Below, piece after piece: positions 49,907 to 61,076 of a stretch of DNA of 64,000 nucleotides. The stretch's first letter is position 1. The number at the start of each line of letters is the position of its first letter. The DNA is taken from the NCBI GenBank assembly GCA_905250075.1, contig CAJNOP010000011.1, positions 3,786,751 to 3,850,750 of the forward strand, given 5' to 3'. The stretch is from Rotaria sp. Silwood1. Taxonomy: Eukaryota; Rotifera; Eurotatoria; Philodinida; Philodinidae. The position numbers and the translations under genes were made by a program. Under the pieces are notes generated by a model. The model saw nothing but the letters and a program-made list of their open reading frames with translations. It did no database searches and had not been told where the DNA came from.

Positions 49907-50851
49907 CTTTGGTGATATAAACAGTCGAAATCTATGTCTTCTAAATGTTTCATGTATTTTTATTTCTCAAATAAAATACACATCTAATCGTGATGAACGC
50001 TTTATATTATCTTGATTTAACATTTGACCATTATTAACTACTTCAGCTATTATATAATCCAACTGAAAATTTACGACAGAACTTTGTCAAGTGATAAATC
50101 ACTTTTTTGATCATTACTAATTTATTTACATATATCTTTCTCCTTAAGTTATGCCCATTCTAGTGATTTTGTCAACAAAGGAAATAATTTCATTCAAGTC
50201 CCTTTCAAAATTCACCTTTCACTTCCAGAATTTAAATTCTTTGTAAATAAACGTGTTGAACATGCCTAGTTCAACGGGACAATGTAAGATTTTCTAGTAT
50301 CACATATTCTTAGGATATATGTGTTGAAAATGCTGTTACGCGAAAAAAAAAAAACTAAACTTGATGATCATATCTATATATCGTGATTGAAGAGTCCTGC
50401 AATTCTAACACTTTCACAATGAAATAATTATTTTTAAAACTTTATTTTTTCGAAATATTAAGTCGAATTCCAATTTAAAATGTGACTTTAAAAGAAGCAT
50501 AATAATTCAATAGAAAATGCACTAAATCGGCTAAAATTCAACAGGAAAGAATACATGATGGAAAATCTTTGTAATTTTTTTGTTTACTCTTAAGAGTGTG
50601 CACTTAATGAGAAAAGATGCATGTCAAAATGATCTTCCACTTGGTAAAATTCCATATTTAGAACAAGATAAACTTATATAATAGAAAAATACTTATTTTA
50701 CAAAAAATATGTATATGCAATAGATGAAAATTATGCAATTTTATTCGTAAAATTAACCTTTGAGGACGGGTTTACTTTTAAGAAAAAATAAAAATATTGA
50801 GAAGTCTAATAGGATTTTTTTATTCATATCGATATAAAAAAGTTTCTAAAA
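49907..50851. other. Non-coding stretch
   Basis: AT-rich 3' flank of the GPCR. No gene, RNA or structured repeat that I can support. Confidence 0.5.
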
Positions 50852-51195
50852 TTATTTTAAAATATAATAAACTTGAAAACAACTACAAATATAAAGTCTA
50901 TCTTCATATTCGGTGCATTCATGTTTAGTATCAATCCTCTTTTTAGCTCTTATTGTTGGTTTTACACAAACTACGCATTTTCTTTTAGCATTTCGTTTTA
51001 CCGATATACAAAGAAACAGATGATGAAAATGGCAACCACTACGTCTAAAAGGATTGTCTTCAGTATCAGGTCGATCTGTTGATCCTTTTTACTTCGCATA
51101 CGTCTCAATTATCACACGAATTAGCTGTAATCAGAAGTCACAAAATCGAACAATTTTCCCGATCTCATGCTTGTATAAAATATCTGAATTCAGGA
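50852..51195 (-). pseudogene. piggyBac transposase C-terminal relic (Cys-rich domain)
   Basis: On the minus strand an open stretch of about 80 codons ends at the stop at 50852 and contains 'RNAKRKCVVCVKPTIRAKKR', 'HECTEYE' and 'YICSCFQVYYILK'. This follows the piggyBac C-terminal zinc-binding pattern, in which a CxxC after a basic stretch is followed by a CxxC-like pair and a 'C(F)xxYHT' end. Upstream in frame, 'ILYKHEIGKIVRFCDF' then a stop then 'LQLIRVIIE' fits the preceding 'AYILYKK...LDFRLxLxxxLL' segment. At least two stops break it and the catalytic core is missing. It is a dead 3' fragment. The short plus-strand open frames here are shadows. Confidence 0.66.
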
Positions 51196-51995
51196 AGATC
51201 TGTATGTGGGTCTTTTCTTCACTTAATCACATCAAAATCCACCCACACCAACGCTTCTATATGTAGATGTGAAGAGATAACTATGGGACGAAAAATGAAA
51301 GATAAACTGTATATGAAATCAGTGAAAGATGACGTAGAGCAAAAACACAGAAGTGATATGTGTAACAGCACACGAAAAAAAAAAGTGAATAAGGTTACGA
51401 TATGGATAGCAATGTAACAGACTGACGGATTGTGTACTACAGAAGATCGTAACAATATCATGCAAGATGTAAACAATTTAACTAAGAGTTTAATAAAACT
51501 GGATGTATATATATATACCTCTCGTCCTCAAAGAGTTAGTTTATAAAACATCTTTATCGAAAAAGCATCAATTGATAACAAGTAAATCAAATGACATCAA
51601 GATAGACAAATAAAAAATAAATCGATTTGATTATATCTATTGTAATATTTTCGAATGTTCGTGTTTTCTTTTATAACTTAATAAAAAAGAATCAGCTAAT
51701 TTCAAAGGATTCTCTCGGATGGACTTTGATATGTATTTAAACTTAGTCTATTTTATTGTAATCTTCTTCTTCAATAAAAAAATCAACTTGTTCATCTTAG
51801 GACAACTTGAGCTCGAAAAAAGTTTTTTTTATGAATATATAAATTTTCCTTCAAGAAAAAAAGCAACAATAAATATTCCATTATAAAAAAAAATATTTTT
51901 TCGTGTCTGTATTAATAAAAGTTGATGAAAAGAAAGAAACAGAAAAATAGTTTTAGAAGAGTGCAAATATAATTATTTTTATGTCATATCATATT

Positions 51996-53310
51996 CTATA
52001 TAGTGCTTTTGAAACCAACTGAAGAATGTTTTGGTCGATATATTTTAAAATAGTAGACTAGACCACCAATTATGCCAAGACATATTGGAAGTCCCAAACC
52101 AAGAGTAAGACCAAGAATTAATGGTAAATTCTTGTCAGCTATGAATCAATGATATTAAACATAGTTAAATCAAGAATATTTAACTTACATGTAGTTGGTG
52201 ATTCCGTAGTAGTTAGAAGATCGTCCGATGTAATGTTTGAATTTGTTATTGTTGTCTAATTTGATTACATTAGATTTTTTATATAGAATTTCAATGTATA
52301 TTTTACCGCATTGAATACAATATTTGTATTCATATTGTTAGCCTGAGAGGACAAATCGTTTTCACTGGCCTCCGCTGTAGTGTTAGTGTCAAAGCTACTA
52401 GTCATTGTAACTAATGCTATTGTTGATGTTGTTATGGTTGACTAATCAAGGAAATATATTCTTTTTATTCTATGACAATATTTTCTTACTTGTATACCAA
52501 TATCCAACTTTGTTATTTTTGGTGTTTCCTGTGTTTCACTTGACTGAAGTTCTAATGCTGTATTAATGGTACTAGTCAAAGAAAAACAACAATCAATTTT
52601 TGTAATTATAATATGATTATCGATAAGACATACGTATCAATGCTATTAGAAGGTAAACTAGCAATTGGATTTGTACTTTACAAAAAGAAAAAAAAGATAT
52701 AATAATTATTGACAATCGATATGAAAATATAGCTTACTTAGTTGGTGTGAAATCAAAAGAAGTTGCCGTCGAATCAGATTCTGTTTCACTTTGTTCAGTC
52801 TTTTAAATGCAAAATCATTACAAATTTTTATGAATGATTTTATTCGATACTTTACTGCATATGTTGATGCGCCTAATAGATTACGTACAGCTGCTTGTTT
52901 TGAATCATCTAAATATTAAAGGAATGTTTATTAATGTATGAAATAGTTGTTTTCTATTTTCAAAAGCTTTGAAAATAAGTTTCTAGTTTTTCTTTAACAT
53001 GTACTATAATCTTCTCTCTAAAAAAAAACAAAGATAATGAAACTGATTCTCTTTACACTTACCAACATTTAATAATTGATCATTTAATTTAGATAAAATA
53101 TCATTTTGACTTGACAAAACATTTATTCGCGTTTGATTCATTAAAATCTTCAGTATAGGACAGTCATCAACATTGATTGATGTTGACCGTGTTAAAACAT
53201 AATGTATTGGAACAATTACCAAAATAACTAAATTCATAAATCATTATTAATTATAAAAGAAAAAAATTAAATAATATTTTATTACTAAAGATACTCAGTC
53301 TAGTTGACAT
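51996..53310 (-). CDS. Mucin-like single-pass membrane protein, unknown family
   Basis: Multi-exon gene starting at the ATG at 53310 ('MSTRLSIF' spliced to 'IILVIVPIHYVLTRSTSI', a signal peptide). A short helical part follows ('MNQTRINVLSSQNDILSKLN'), then 'DSKQAAVRNLLGAST', then a Ser/Thr/Asn-rich stretch over four or five small exons ('STITTSTIALVTMTSSFDTN' and similar), likely O-glycosylated. The last exon encodes a transmembrane helix ('PLILGLTLGLGLPICLGIIG' continuing 'GLVYYF') and a short cytoplasmic tail 'KIYRPKHSSVGFKSTI' ending at 51996. Predicted topology is type I. I do not recognise the family; adhesion or surface coat roles are only guesses. Some internal splice sites are by eye. 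Confidence 0.7.
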
Positions 53311-54416
53311 GGTTTTCTGTGTGAAATATCCTTATAAATTTCGTCTCACTCGTATTTTTGAATCTAAGGGAAAAAAAAAACTTCTTTCGTACTATGAAAA
53401 AGAAGAATAATATAATAGTATGATCTTATAAATAAATCTCTTGGTTTAATATTATCAAACTGTCTGTCTGACGTATATGTCTATTGATAGTCAATTACAG
53501 TTTAACTGATAGTCTCGATAGTAACAAGTAATGTGTGGAAAAAAAACAGTAACAACATATGATAACTATAATGCAAAAACCCTTTTTTTTACATAAATTA
53601 TCCCAACTTGTTTGTCACTTAATCTTTTTATAATATATGCAATCAAAACGAAAGAAAAAAAGCTTTTTCCATATCTTGAAATATTATATTCACATTGGTT
53701 TCTTGTCAGACTCTATTTACGAAGGTTAAGGTATCTTTTTGAATAATCTACAATAATTTTATTTGGTTATCTTAACTTTTGATAAAGTATTTTACATAAT
53801 ATATAATAATCGCAATGAAAATTTATCATAATCAAAAGTACTTCAATCATTCTTCGACACTCTTAAACCAGATCAAATTATTGCTATGAAACATGGTTTT
53901 CAAATGAGTATTAAATTTTATAATGAGTAAATTCGACATGAAACATTCATTTCTTTATGACATAAATATAATATAACTAATAACTTATAAAACCAAAATT
54001 GGTGTTATTAAAAACGAAAATAGGTCTACCAATGTCTTAATAAGAAGTAAATCGACTAACAGAATCATTTTAAATATTATGGAAAATAATTGAATCACTT
54101 TTACTTTAGAAAACATAAGAAATTATTGAGTATAAACTTGTCTATAACATAATCAACAACTATATACTACTGAGATAAAATCTTCTCTTTTTTTTTTGTA
54201 TCGAAATTTATATGGATTTCTCTTTTATTTTATTAAATATATGATTGATGATGCACACAATGGACGACCACTTTTTGACATAGATGTTCATAATATATAT
54301 ATATGTATATACACAAATTAAAAGAGAACAGAAGAGTTGTAATTTGATTATACATAATAATCGATATTGTTAGTAATTTAGACAACATAGTTTATCCTTT
54401 TTTTTTTTATTGAACA
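53311..54416. other. Non-coding stretch between membrane protein and GPCR
   Basis: AT-rich. A 40-codon plus-strand fragment at about 53830-53950 ('FDTLKPDQIIAMKHGFQMS') looks less random than its surroundings but has no family I know and no splice partners. Otherwise nothing. Confidence 0.45.
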
Positions 54417-57261
54417 TTATGAATCAGATGTTATTACATCAGTTAAACCATAAGGTGTGGTTGTTTTTCCTAAAGTTGTTTTTTCAATAGTTGCATTAAG
54501 TAATGGTGTTGTTTGTTCATATTGTTGATTTTTAACATTTTCAACAAATGAAACAAATGTTGAATTATGTTTTATACTTGTTGATGGTGAATCAAGTAAC
54601 ATAATTGATGTTGCTTGTGTTATTGAACTAATACGTGGTCCAATAGGTTGATGATGATAACAAGTTAAAAAATGTTCATCTTGTTCATCATTAGTCATTA
54701 TTGAATTTTGACGTATACGTTGATTTTTATTTGTTAATGGAATTTCTGATAATGAATAAGCACTACAAATACTTGGACGATAACTAGAATTTTGTGTTGG
54801 TTTTGGTGCAACTAATACTCTTGTATAACGTTTTCCATTTGAATAAAAATGTTCATGTATACCTTGTGATGGATTATGAATTAACATTAATCTTTTAGCA
54901 CGTTTTGTTAAACGTTCTGATGAAGAAGAAAATAAAAAGAACTTATGACAAGTAAATAAACGACGAAGTTCATGACGAAAAACTCGACCAGTAAATGCAT
55001 ATAAGAAAAAATTTGAAGCTAAAAACAAAAGGAAAAAAAAACAATAATGAATCAATTTAAGAATTTAATTTAATTTAATATCGTTTTGTTTTTATTTCTT
55101 TTAAATAAACCTACAATGATTTATATATTGAGATATTTCAGCTATAATTTTTCCTATTGCAATACCAGCAGTTAATGTTGATGAACGTTGTTCAATATCA
55201 CTATAAATAGCATCAATTAATTGCATTATTGATATTGGCATTGAACAAATACAAAATGCAAATGATACAGCTAATAACATTGTTGTTAAACGACGATTAA
55301 CTCGTCGATATGCTAAAGCTTTTGTTGATGTATGTTTTTCTTCTTGATAGAGATGAGATGAATGTAAAATATTATGTTTAGATTTTTTAATGAATTTATT
55401 TATACTATTATTTGTTGTTGATGTTGATGAAAATGATGTTGAATAAGAATTTTTATGATGATTAATATGATTATCATTTGTTGTTTGTTGTTGTAAATAT
55501 TTATTTGTACTACGTGCATTTAATAAACTTTTAATAATTAATATATTAAGTGTTATTAAAAGTGTAAATGGACAAAATGAATATTTAAATGAATCAATCC
55601 AAGTAAAATATCTTATAAATAATGATTGATCATTTAATGGTATACAATGTAATACAGTTGAAGATAAATGAAATGTCCATAAAAAATGTGCATTTATTAA
55701 GAAAAATATTGTAAATACAATTAATAATATATAACGTGCACGTTTAACTGTACAAATTTGACTAGCACGTAAAGGTTGAGAAACAGCTATATATCGTTCG
55801 AATGTCATTGCAACTGTTATCCAGACACTAGAAAATAATTTTTCGAAAATTTATTATTTAAGTTAAATATCCATTGAATATTTTTGAAAGAATTTTAAAT
55901 TTAATTTTCTTCTAGAGAAAACATGTTTTTATTACACTCAATAGAACTTATGAGAAAACTATCTGTTTCGTAACTTGCCGTTTGAACTTATATTGAGATC
56001 ATACGAGAATCTTGCAAAGACTAGAAAAAGCCTTAAAGAATTTGTGCTTATGAATCTCTGTAGACAATTAATGATTGAAATTCTGATCTGAAATTCAACT
56101 TTTAGAGAGGTATAATGATCTTTAAAATATACTAAAAGTTTCAGTCGAAAAGAATACTTCATTTGTTAAATTGTTATATTTCCGAGTAAATTCAATTTTT
56201 GTTACATGTCTGTGACAGGGGACCATTTATTGGAAATTAAATATCTCGGCAAAGAAACATTCTTTTCGGCTGAAAATTTTTAGAATATTCTCAAGATCAT
56301 CAGATCAATATTGAGACTGAATTTCAGATCGAAAATGTTTTTTTTTTGTTTGTTTTTATAGTAAAAATCTAGAAATGAATCGAAAATTCAGTCATGCGTT
56401 TATAATGTGGCTCTAGAAGCTCAAGGGCATGAACCCTTTTTAGTTTATTCTGGTGTTATCGAGACTTTCTTATGGATTCAATACGAGTTCAAACAACGAG
56501 TTAACAATCCGGTTAGTTTCTTCATTAGTGTCATTCGAATATTTTTGTTTTGAGACAAACAAAACTTATGGCACAAAATAATCGTTATTTGTCATATTGG
56601 ATTATTTATACAAAAATAACAATAAAATAAAATCATGTTTTGATAATCATGACAATCAAAAACGATGTATTTTTATTATGTTTTATTTCAAATATATATT
56701 TCAGTTCAGTAGTCTTCTATTTTCACTATAAAAACCAACTATTCAATTATCTGAGTAACTATTACAAAGAAGAGAAAAGAAGAAAGATGATTTTTTTTTA
56801 AAGGTTTTGACGAAATAAAACCTAAAGACATTCTGTCACTTCTCGTTATGACATTTATCTCTTAAAGATATTAAAAAAAGAAATATCTACATATCAAGTA
56901 TAATTAAATATATTATTGCTTACCTACAATCAGCAAAAAAGAAAAATGCAAATGTGCCTAATTTACAACACATATTACATGCTAAAATTGGTCTTTGTTT
57001 GTCTAATAATTCTAACCATCGATTAAGACAACCAATCCAAAGAACAAATGTATCAGCAATAGCCAATGCAGCCATATAGAAACATGATGATGAATGTCGC
57101 ATACGACCACGTCTCATAACAACAAATGTTAGCGTATTACAAGTTGTACCAATTAATAATAAACATGGTAAAATAAATTCTTCACTACGTGAAGCTATTT
57201 GAACAAAACGATTATTAAACATAAAATCTGATGTATTCGTTGATATAATTGTACTGTTCAT
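54417..57261 (-). CDS. Class A neuropeptide-type GPCR, three exons
   Basis: Exons 56924-57261, 55115-55827 and 54417-55018 join in frame to 550 residues. TM1 is 'FILPCLLLIGTTCNTLTFVV' and TM2 'SSCFYMAALAIADTFVLWIG'. TM3 ends 'VWITVAMTFERYIAVSQPLR', a canonical (D/E)RY with the following 'xxPL'. The third intracellular loop is long and Ser/Asn-rich (about residues 205-275). TM6 follows 'RRLTTMLLAVSFAFCICSMP'. TM7 reads 'INHSSNFFLYAFTG', as in FMRFamide- and GPR139-like peptide receptors. The C-terminal tail is about 180 residues, rich in Ser/Thr and so a likely phosphorylation target. The intron after TM3 is 1.1 kb. It should be a plasma-membrane neuropeptide receptor; the ligand cannot be told. 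Confidence 0.88.
55828..56923 (-). other. GPCR intron 1 (about 1.1 kb)
   Basis: It splits the codon for Ser just before the (D/E)RY segment. AT-rich; the open frame at 55959-56162 has no support. Nothing else seen. Confidence 0.6.
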
Positions 57262-58335
57262 TCTTATTCGTTATACTTTTAATAATAATGATTACATTTT
57301 ATAACTAAAATATATAACAGAAGAAGAAGAAGAAAAAAAAATGTTATGATTGTAAATCGAGATATAGTGTATGACGTTAGAAAGATGATCATCATCATGT
57401 GATAGTTATCTTTCACATTTGAATGCATTGTTCGATACATGGTTGTCATCAATGAAGGACTACTATCGTGTACATACTTACATAAAGTCGAAGGCAGCGT
57501 TTTTGCCATACCAACATCGAAGAGGTTAGAATAAGCGCATTAGAACTTGGATCTCTACTTAACATCTATCGTCAAAATATCTTAAGGAGAAATTCTATTC
57601 TTTCGCAAATAATATATGCATATATATGGAAAAAGAATCTTAAATTGAAATGAGAAGATTATACGAGCGTGACTTCATGTTGTTTAAAAATCTTGATACG
57701 ATTAAATATATTCTGTATGTCTTCATCTCATGACATATATATATATTTATATACATAAATGTTTATGATAAGAACAAATTTTTGTACTTATATCTTTATT
57801 CATCGTAGGATTCAAATAGAACTTACGGATGATAATGAGTTGTCTTAGTTCTAATTAATAATTGTGTTTTGTTTTTATTGACGCATCAAAATAGCTAGAT
57901 ATATTCATATTTTTAGAATTCTATTAAAATGTATCTATATATAATGAGCACAAAGTTTCCATTTGAAATTATTTTACTTTGTGGCAATTAACGAGGTATC
58001 CTCCTTTTAGAATAAACATCAATTCTCTATTAACAATATATTTTTTCTACTTATTTAAAAATATATACTAAAAGGAAAGCCTATGGCATGAAATAGCAAA
58101 TTGCTGCTTACTCATGTAAATTTTTTCTCTGATGTCAAGTGTTGCTTAAACTAAAAGGAAAATTTTGTACATCAATGATCGACAATAGAAAACAATTATT
58201 CAATTAGTAATAGTACTTTAACTATTCTACAACCGCCTACAACTTGTTATTTCAAGAACTACAAAAAGTTTTAATTGATACTATACAATAATATTCAATG
58301 AAAAAATAAAATAAAACATAACAAAATCTACTTAC
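57262..58335. promoter_or_regulatory. Presumed 5' flank of the class A GPCR
   Basis: On the minus strand a long pyrimidine tract ending 'atattttag' at about 57303 is a good splice acceptor 40 bases before the ATG, which suggests a 5' leader intron. No gene is supported in this kilobase. Confidence 0.4.
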
Positions 58336-58455
58336 ATCTAATAAATGTCGATTTATACAATCAATATTACAAATTTCATCGTCAGATAATTTTAACCTTC
58401 GAAAAATTTCCCCGTCGACGATATTAAAAATCATGGCCAATCTTAGTTTTCTCAT
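58336..58455 (-). other. Candidate exon with a strong splice donor
   Basis: A 40-codon open stretch starting at an ATG (58455), 'RKLRLAMIFNIVDGEIFRRL' then 'KLSDDEICNIDCINRHLLD', ends at a consensus donor (gtaagt) at 58335. Composition is more protein-like than its surroundings. Spliced to the leader acceptor at about 57303 it would hit a stop at once, so it may be an upstream open frame in the GPCR leader or an exon of an unseen gene. No family recognised. Confidence 0.28.
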
Positions 58456-58615
58456 GAAAAAAAAATGAAAAAGAAAACGATTTGATTTTTTTTCAGTATG
58501 CGATAAGAAAAGAGATACATAGTCCCAGCAATAAAAAAAAAACTACCGCCAAAAATTAAATCATGATTTGATGGTCGTTCCGCGTATATACATATACATA
58601 GAGTCCAATTACCCT

Positions 58616-58640
58616 CATTCATTTATTCATTCATTCATTT
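58616..58640. repeat. (attc)n microsatellite
   Basis: Tetranucleotide run 'cattcatttattcattcatt'. It lies next to a second, (tc)n-rich tract at about 58734-58761. Confidence 0.8.
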
Positions 58641-58733
58641 TTTGCCTCATCGACATATCTACTCAGGCGAACTGTCTATCGTCGGAAAATAGTTTCGCTA
58701 TCCGGGTTACGCAACTAGCAAATGCATCTTTTC

Positions 58734-58761
58734 TCTGTCTCTGTCTCTCTCTCTCTCTCTT
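58734..58761. repeat. (tc)n / (tctg) microsatellite
   Basis: 'ctgtctctgtctctctctct' run, a dinucleotide tract with tetranucleotide interruptions at its left end. Confidence 0.85.
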
Positions 58762-61054
58762 GCTCAACCCATTAGAATTCTTGCTTTCTCGCTCGTCTCA
58801 AATATACATATTTCCATCTTCTTTCTTTTGTCGGATGAATGGGCGTCTCATTTGTCTTTATAATATGAAATAAGTCGACGTACTCATCACTTGAAAGAGT
58901 AAATGACAATGGAGAGATCAACAATGTATATTGAATTTTCTCAAGATTATACATGTGATTGTATAAGAGCTCATCATTTTCTCGTAGTTAACTGAATAAA
59001 CAATTGAGAAACAAGTTGAAAGGATTTTCTAATATAGTCATTTATTAATCATCACCTTTTTCAATTATATAAATGATCATGTAGTATAGATTGGTTTATA
59101 AAGACCAATGTTATGCATGACAATATATATATTTTATGCAAACGAACCTTAATATAAATAGTTTTGGTTCATCATGTTTAGAACAACTAGAGACGTATTT
59201 TGAGTAAATAGACAAGGTCGATTTGATTAAGATAAAGAAGAGAAAAATATCAGTTATGTCGATAAGTGCCTACGATCTAGCAAACATGACACATACAAAA
59301 CAAACGAAGAGCAGAAATAGAATGATGGTAATATTAAATAATCGATTATAAACCGATGATTGTTGATTTATGTTTACCATGTTTGTACGTTCAAACGACA
59401 TTAAATAAATAAATATATTATCTTTTTCTTATAGACATGACAACAAAATAAAAACTAGAATATTTACTTTTTCTTCTTTTATTTATTTGTAATTAATATT
59501 ATAAAGAAAAAGAAATATTTAATCTATATCATAAACTAATACTTTTGAGAGTTTTAAGCAGCCAACAAAGAATTATACATAAAATTTCTATTCCATTAGC
59601 AGACTTAATTCTACTCTAGTAAATTAAAATAACAAGAATTATATTCACATTTGACGTAGATAAATGACGTCGATAGTTCATCTGTTTTATTTTCATATTT
59701 AGTAAACAATTTATGAATTATGTCTGAATTTTTTGTTTTAAATACCTTGTAAACACGTTCTTTTTGTTTATATGTACGATCAACATGAGAAACTTCTCTC
59801 CTTTTTTTTGTTTCATTAATACGTGTATCAAGGAAGTGATCGATACACATATGTATACACATATATTTTATGTCAATGACAGACGTCAAGGACCATATGC
59901 TCATCCACCAACTTCAATTTAGATAAATGGGCGGGCTGACGACGACGACATGAAGAAGAACGATGATATTGAACAGACTACAATGCTTGGGGCAAACATA
60001 TGTCCGAATATCAAGTTCTATCTGATTGCATCATCACTATGTATATCATATATAACATAGTTGCTAACGCTTACTCGCTTAACGATTCGTTATGGATATA
60101 CTCAATTATACGAATACCATACATTAAGGATTGTCGGCATATTGTTAAAGAAATTCTTTTGTTTAATAGATTTAGACAATCGAATATCGATTATTAACAA
60201 AAAAGAAAAGAAAACAAAACAAAACAAAATACAAATTAGATTGATTATAAATATGTAAATAATAAATTTTCATGATTTAATATTTTTCTTTTCAAATTTC
60301 TTTTGAAAAACAATGATCTAATATGATACTTTGATTTCTTCTATTTGATCATTCTAAATAAAATCCTATATGTCTATAATTAATAATCTGTATGCAAATA
60401 AAAAGAAATCTATATATTCCATTGTTATTTAATGACCTTGAGCATGATAAAAAAAAAAAAGAATCTAAGAAAAATGAGAAAAGAAGTTGATCATTTAAAT
60501 ATGTATGATAATGTAATATAATAAATGGAATTTGTTAATAACATTCTATCGGACAACTTCGACACATTTTTTTCTTTCTTTAATGCATATTTTCAAAACA
60601 TAAAAGACCTTGATCGCTTGATTACTTCAATATCTTTTTTAGTTCAAAAACTATTGTGTCTATATTCTAAATGAATTTGTCTATTTGTTTTTCTCATGAA
60701 TAAAAAGTTAATTTATTATAATTATCTTCATGGTCATCATCATATATACTTCAACAACTAGACAGACAAACATTGACATTGGTCAAATTATCATGTCTAA
60801 CCACAATATTATCTTTCATACAACTATCTATCTATTTAGTATATAGAAACTAAAAGACTTTATGTCAACATGTATTTAATTCATATTAACTAATAGATAT
60901 AAATTTATTGAAAAAAGGATAATTAACAGAAACATATTTAATGTTAGTTCTATCGAATCTCTAAAATGGAAGATTCTTTGTCTTTCTTTTTTTTTTGTAT
61001 AAAAATTTATTAAGATTGAATAGAAATCGAGGAATGTACTTTTACTGACAAAAT

Positions 61055-61076
61055 CTTATATATATATATATATATG
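61055..61076. repeat. (ta)n microsatellite
   Basis: Alternating TA run of about 20 bases. A similar run, preceded by (tatc) units, lies at about 63522-63550. Confidence 0.8.

Noticed and set aside
51054-51417. Two overlapping plus-strand open frames opposite the piggyBac relic
   Set aside because: No family features; the minus-strand reading matches a known domain, so these are shadows.
59611-59904. Minus-strand open frame of 97 codons
   Set aside because: No motif, no conserved splice context, and similar chance frames occur throughout this AT-rich flank.
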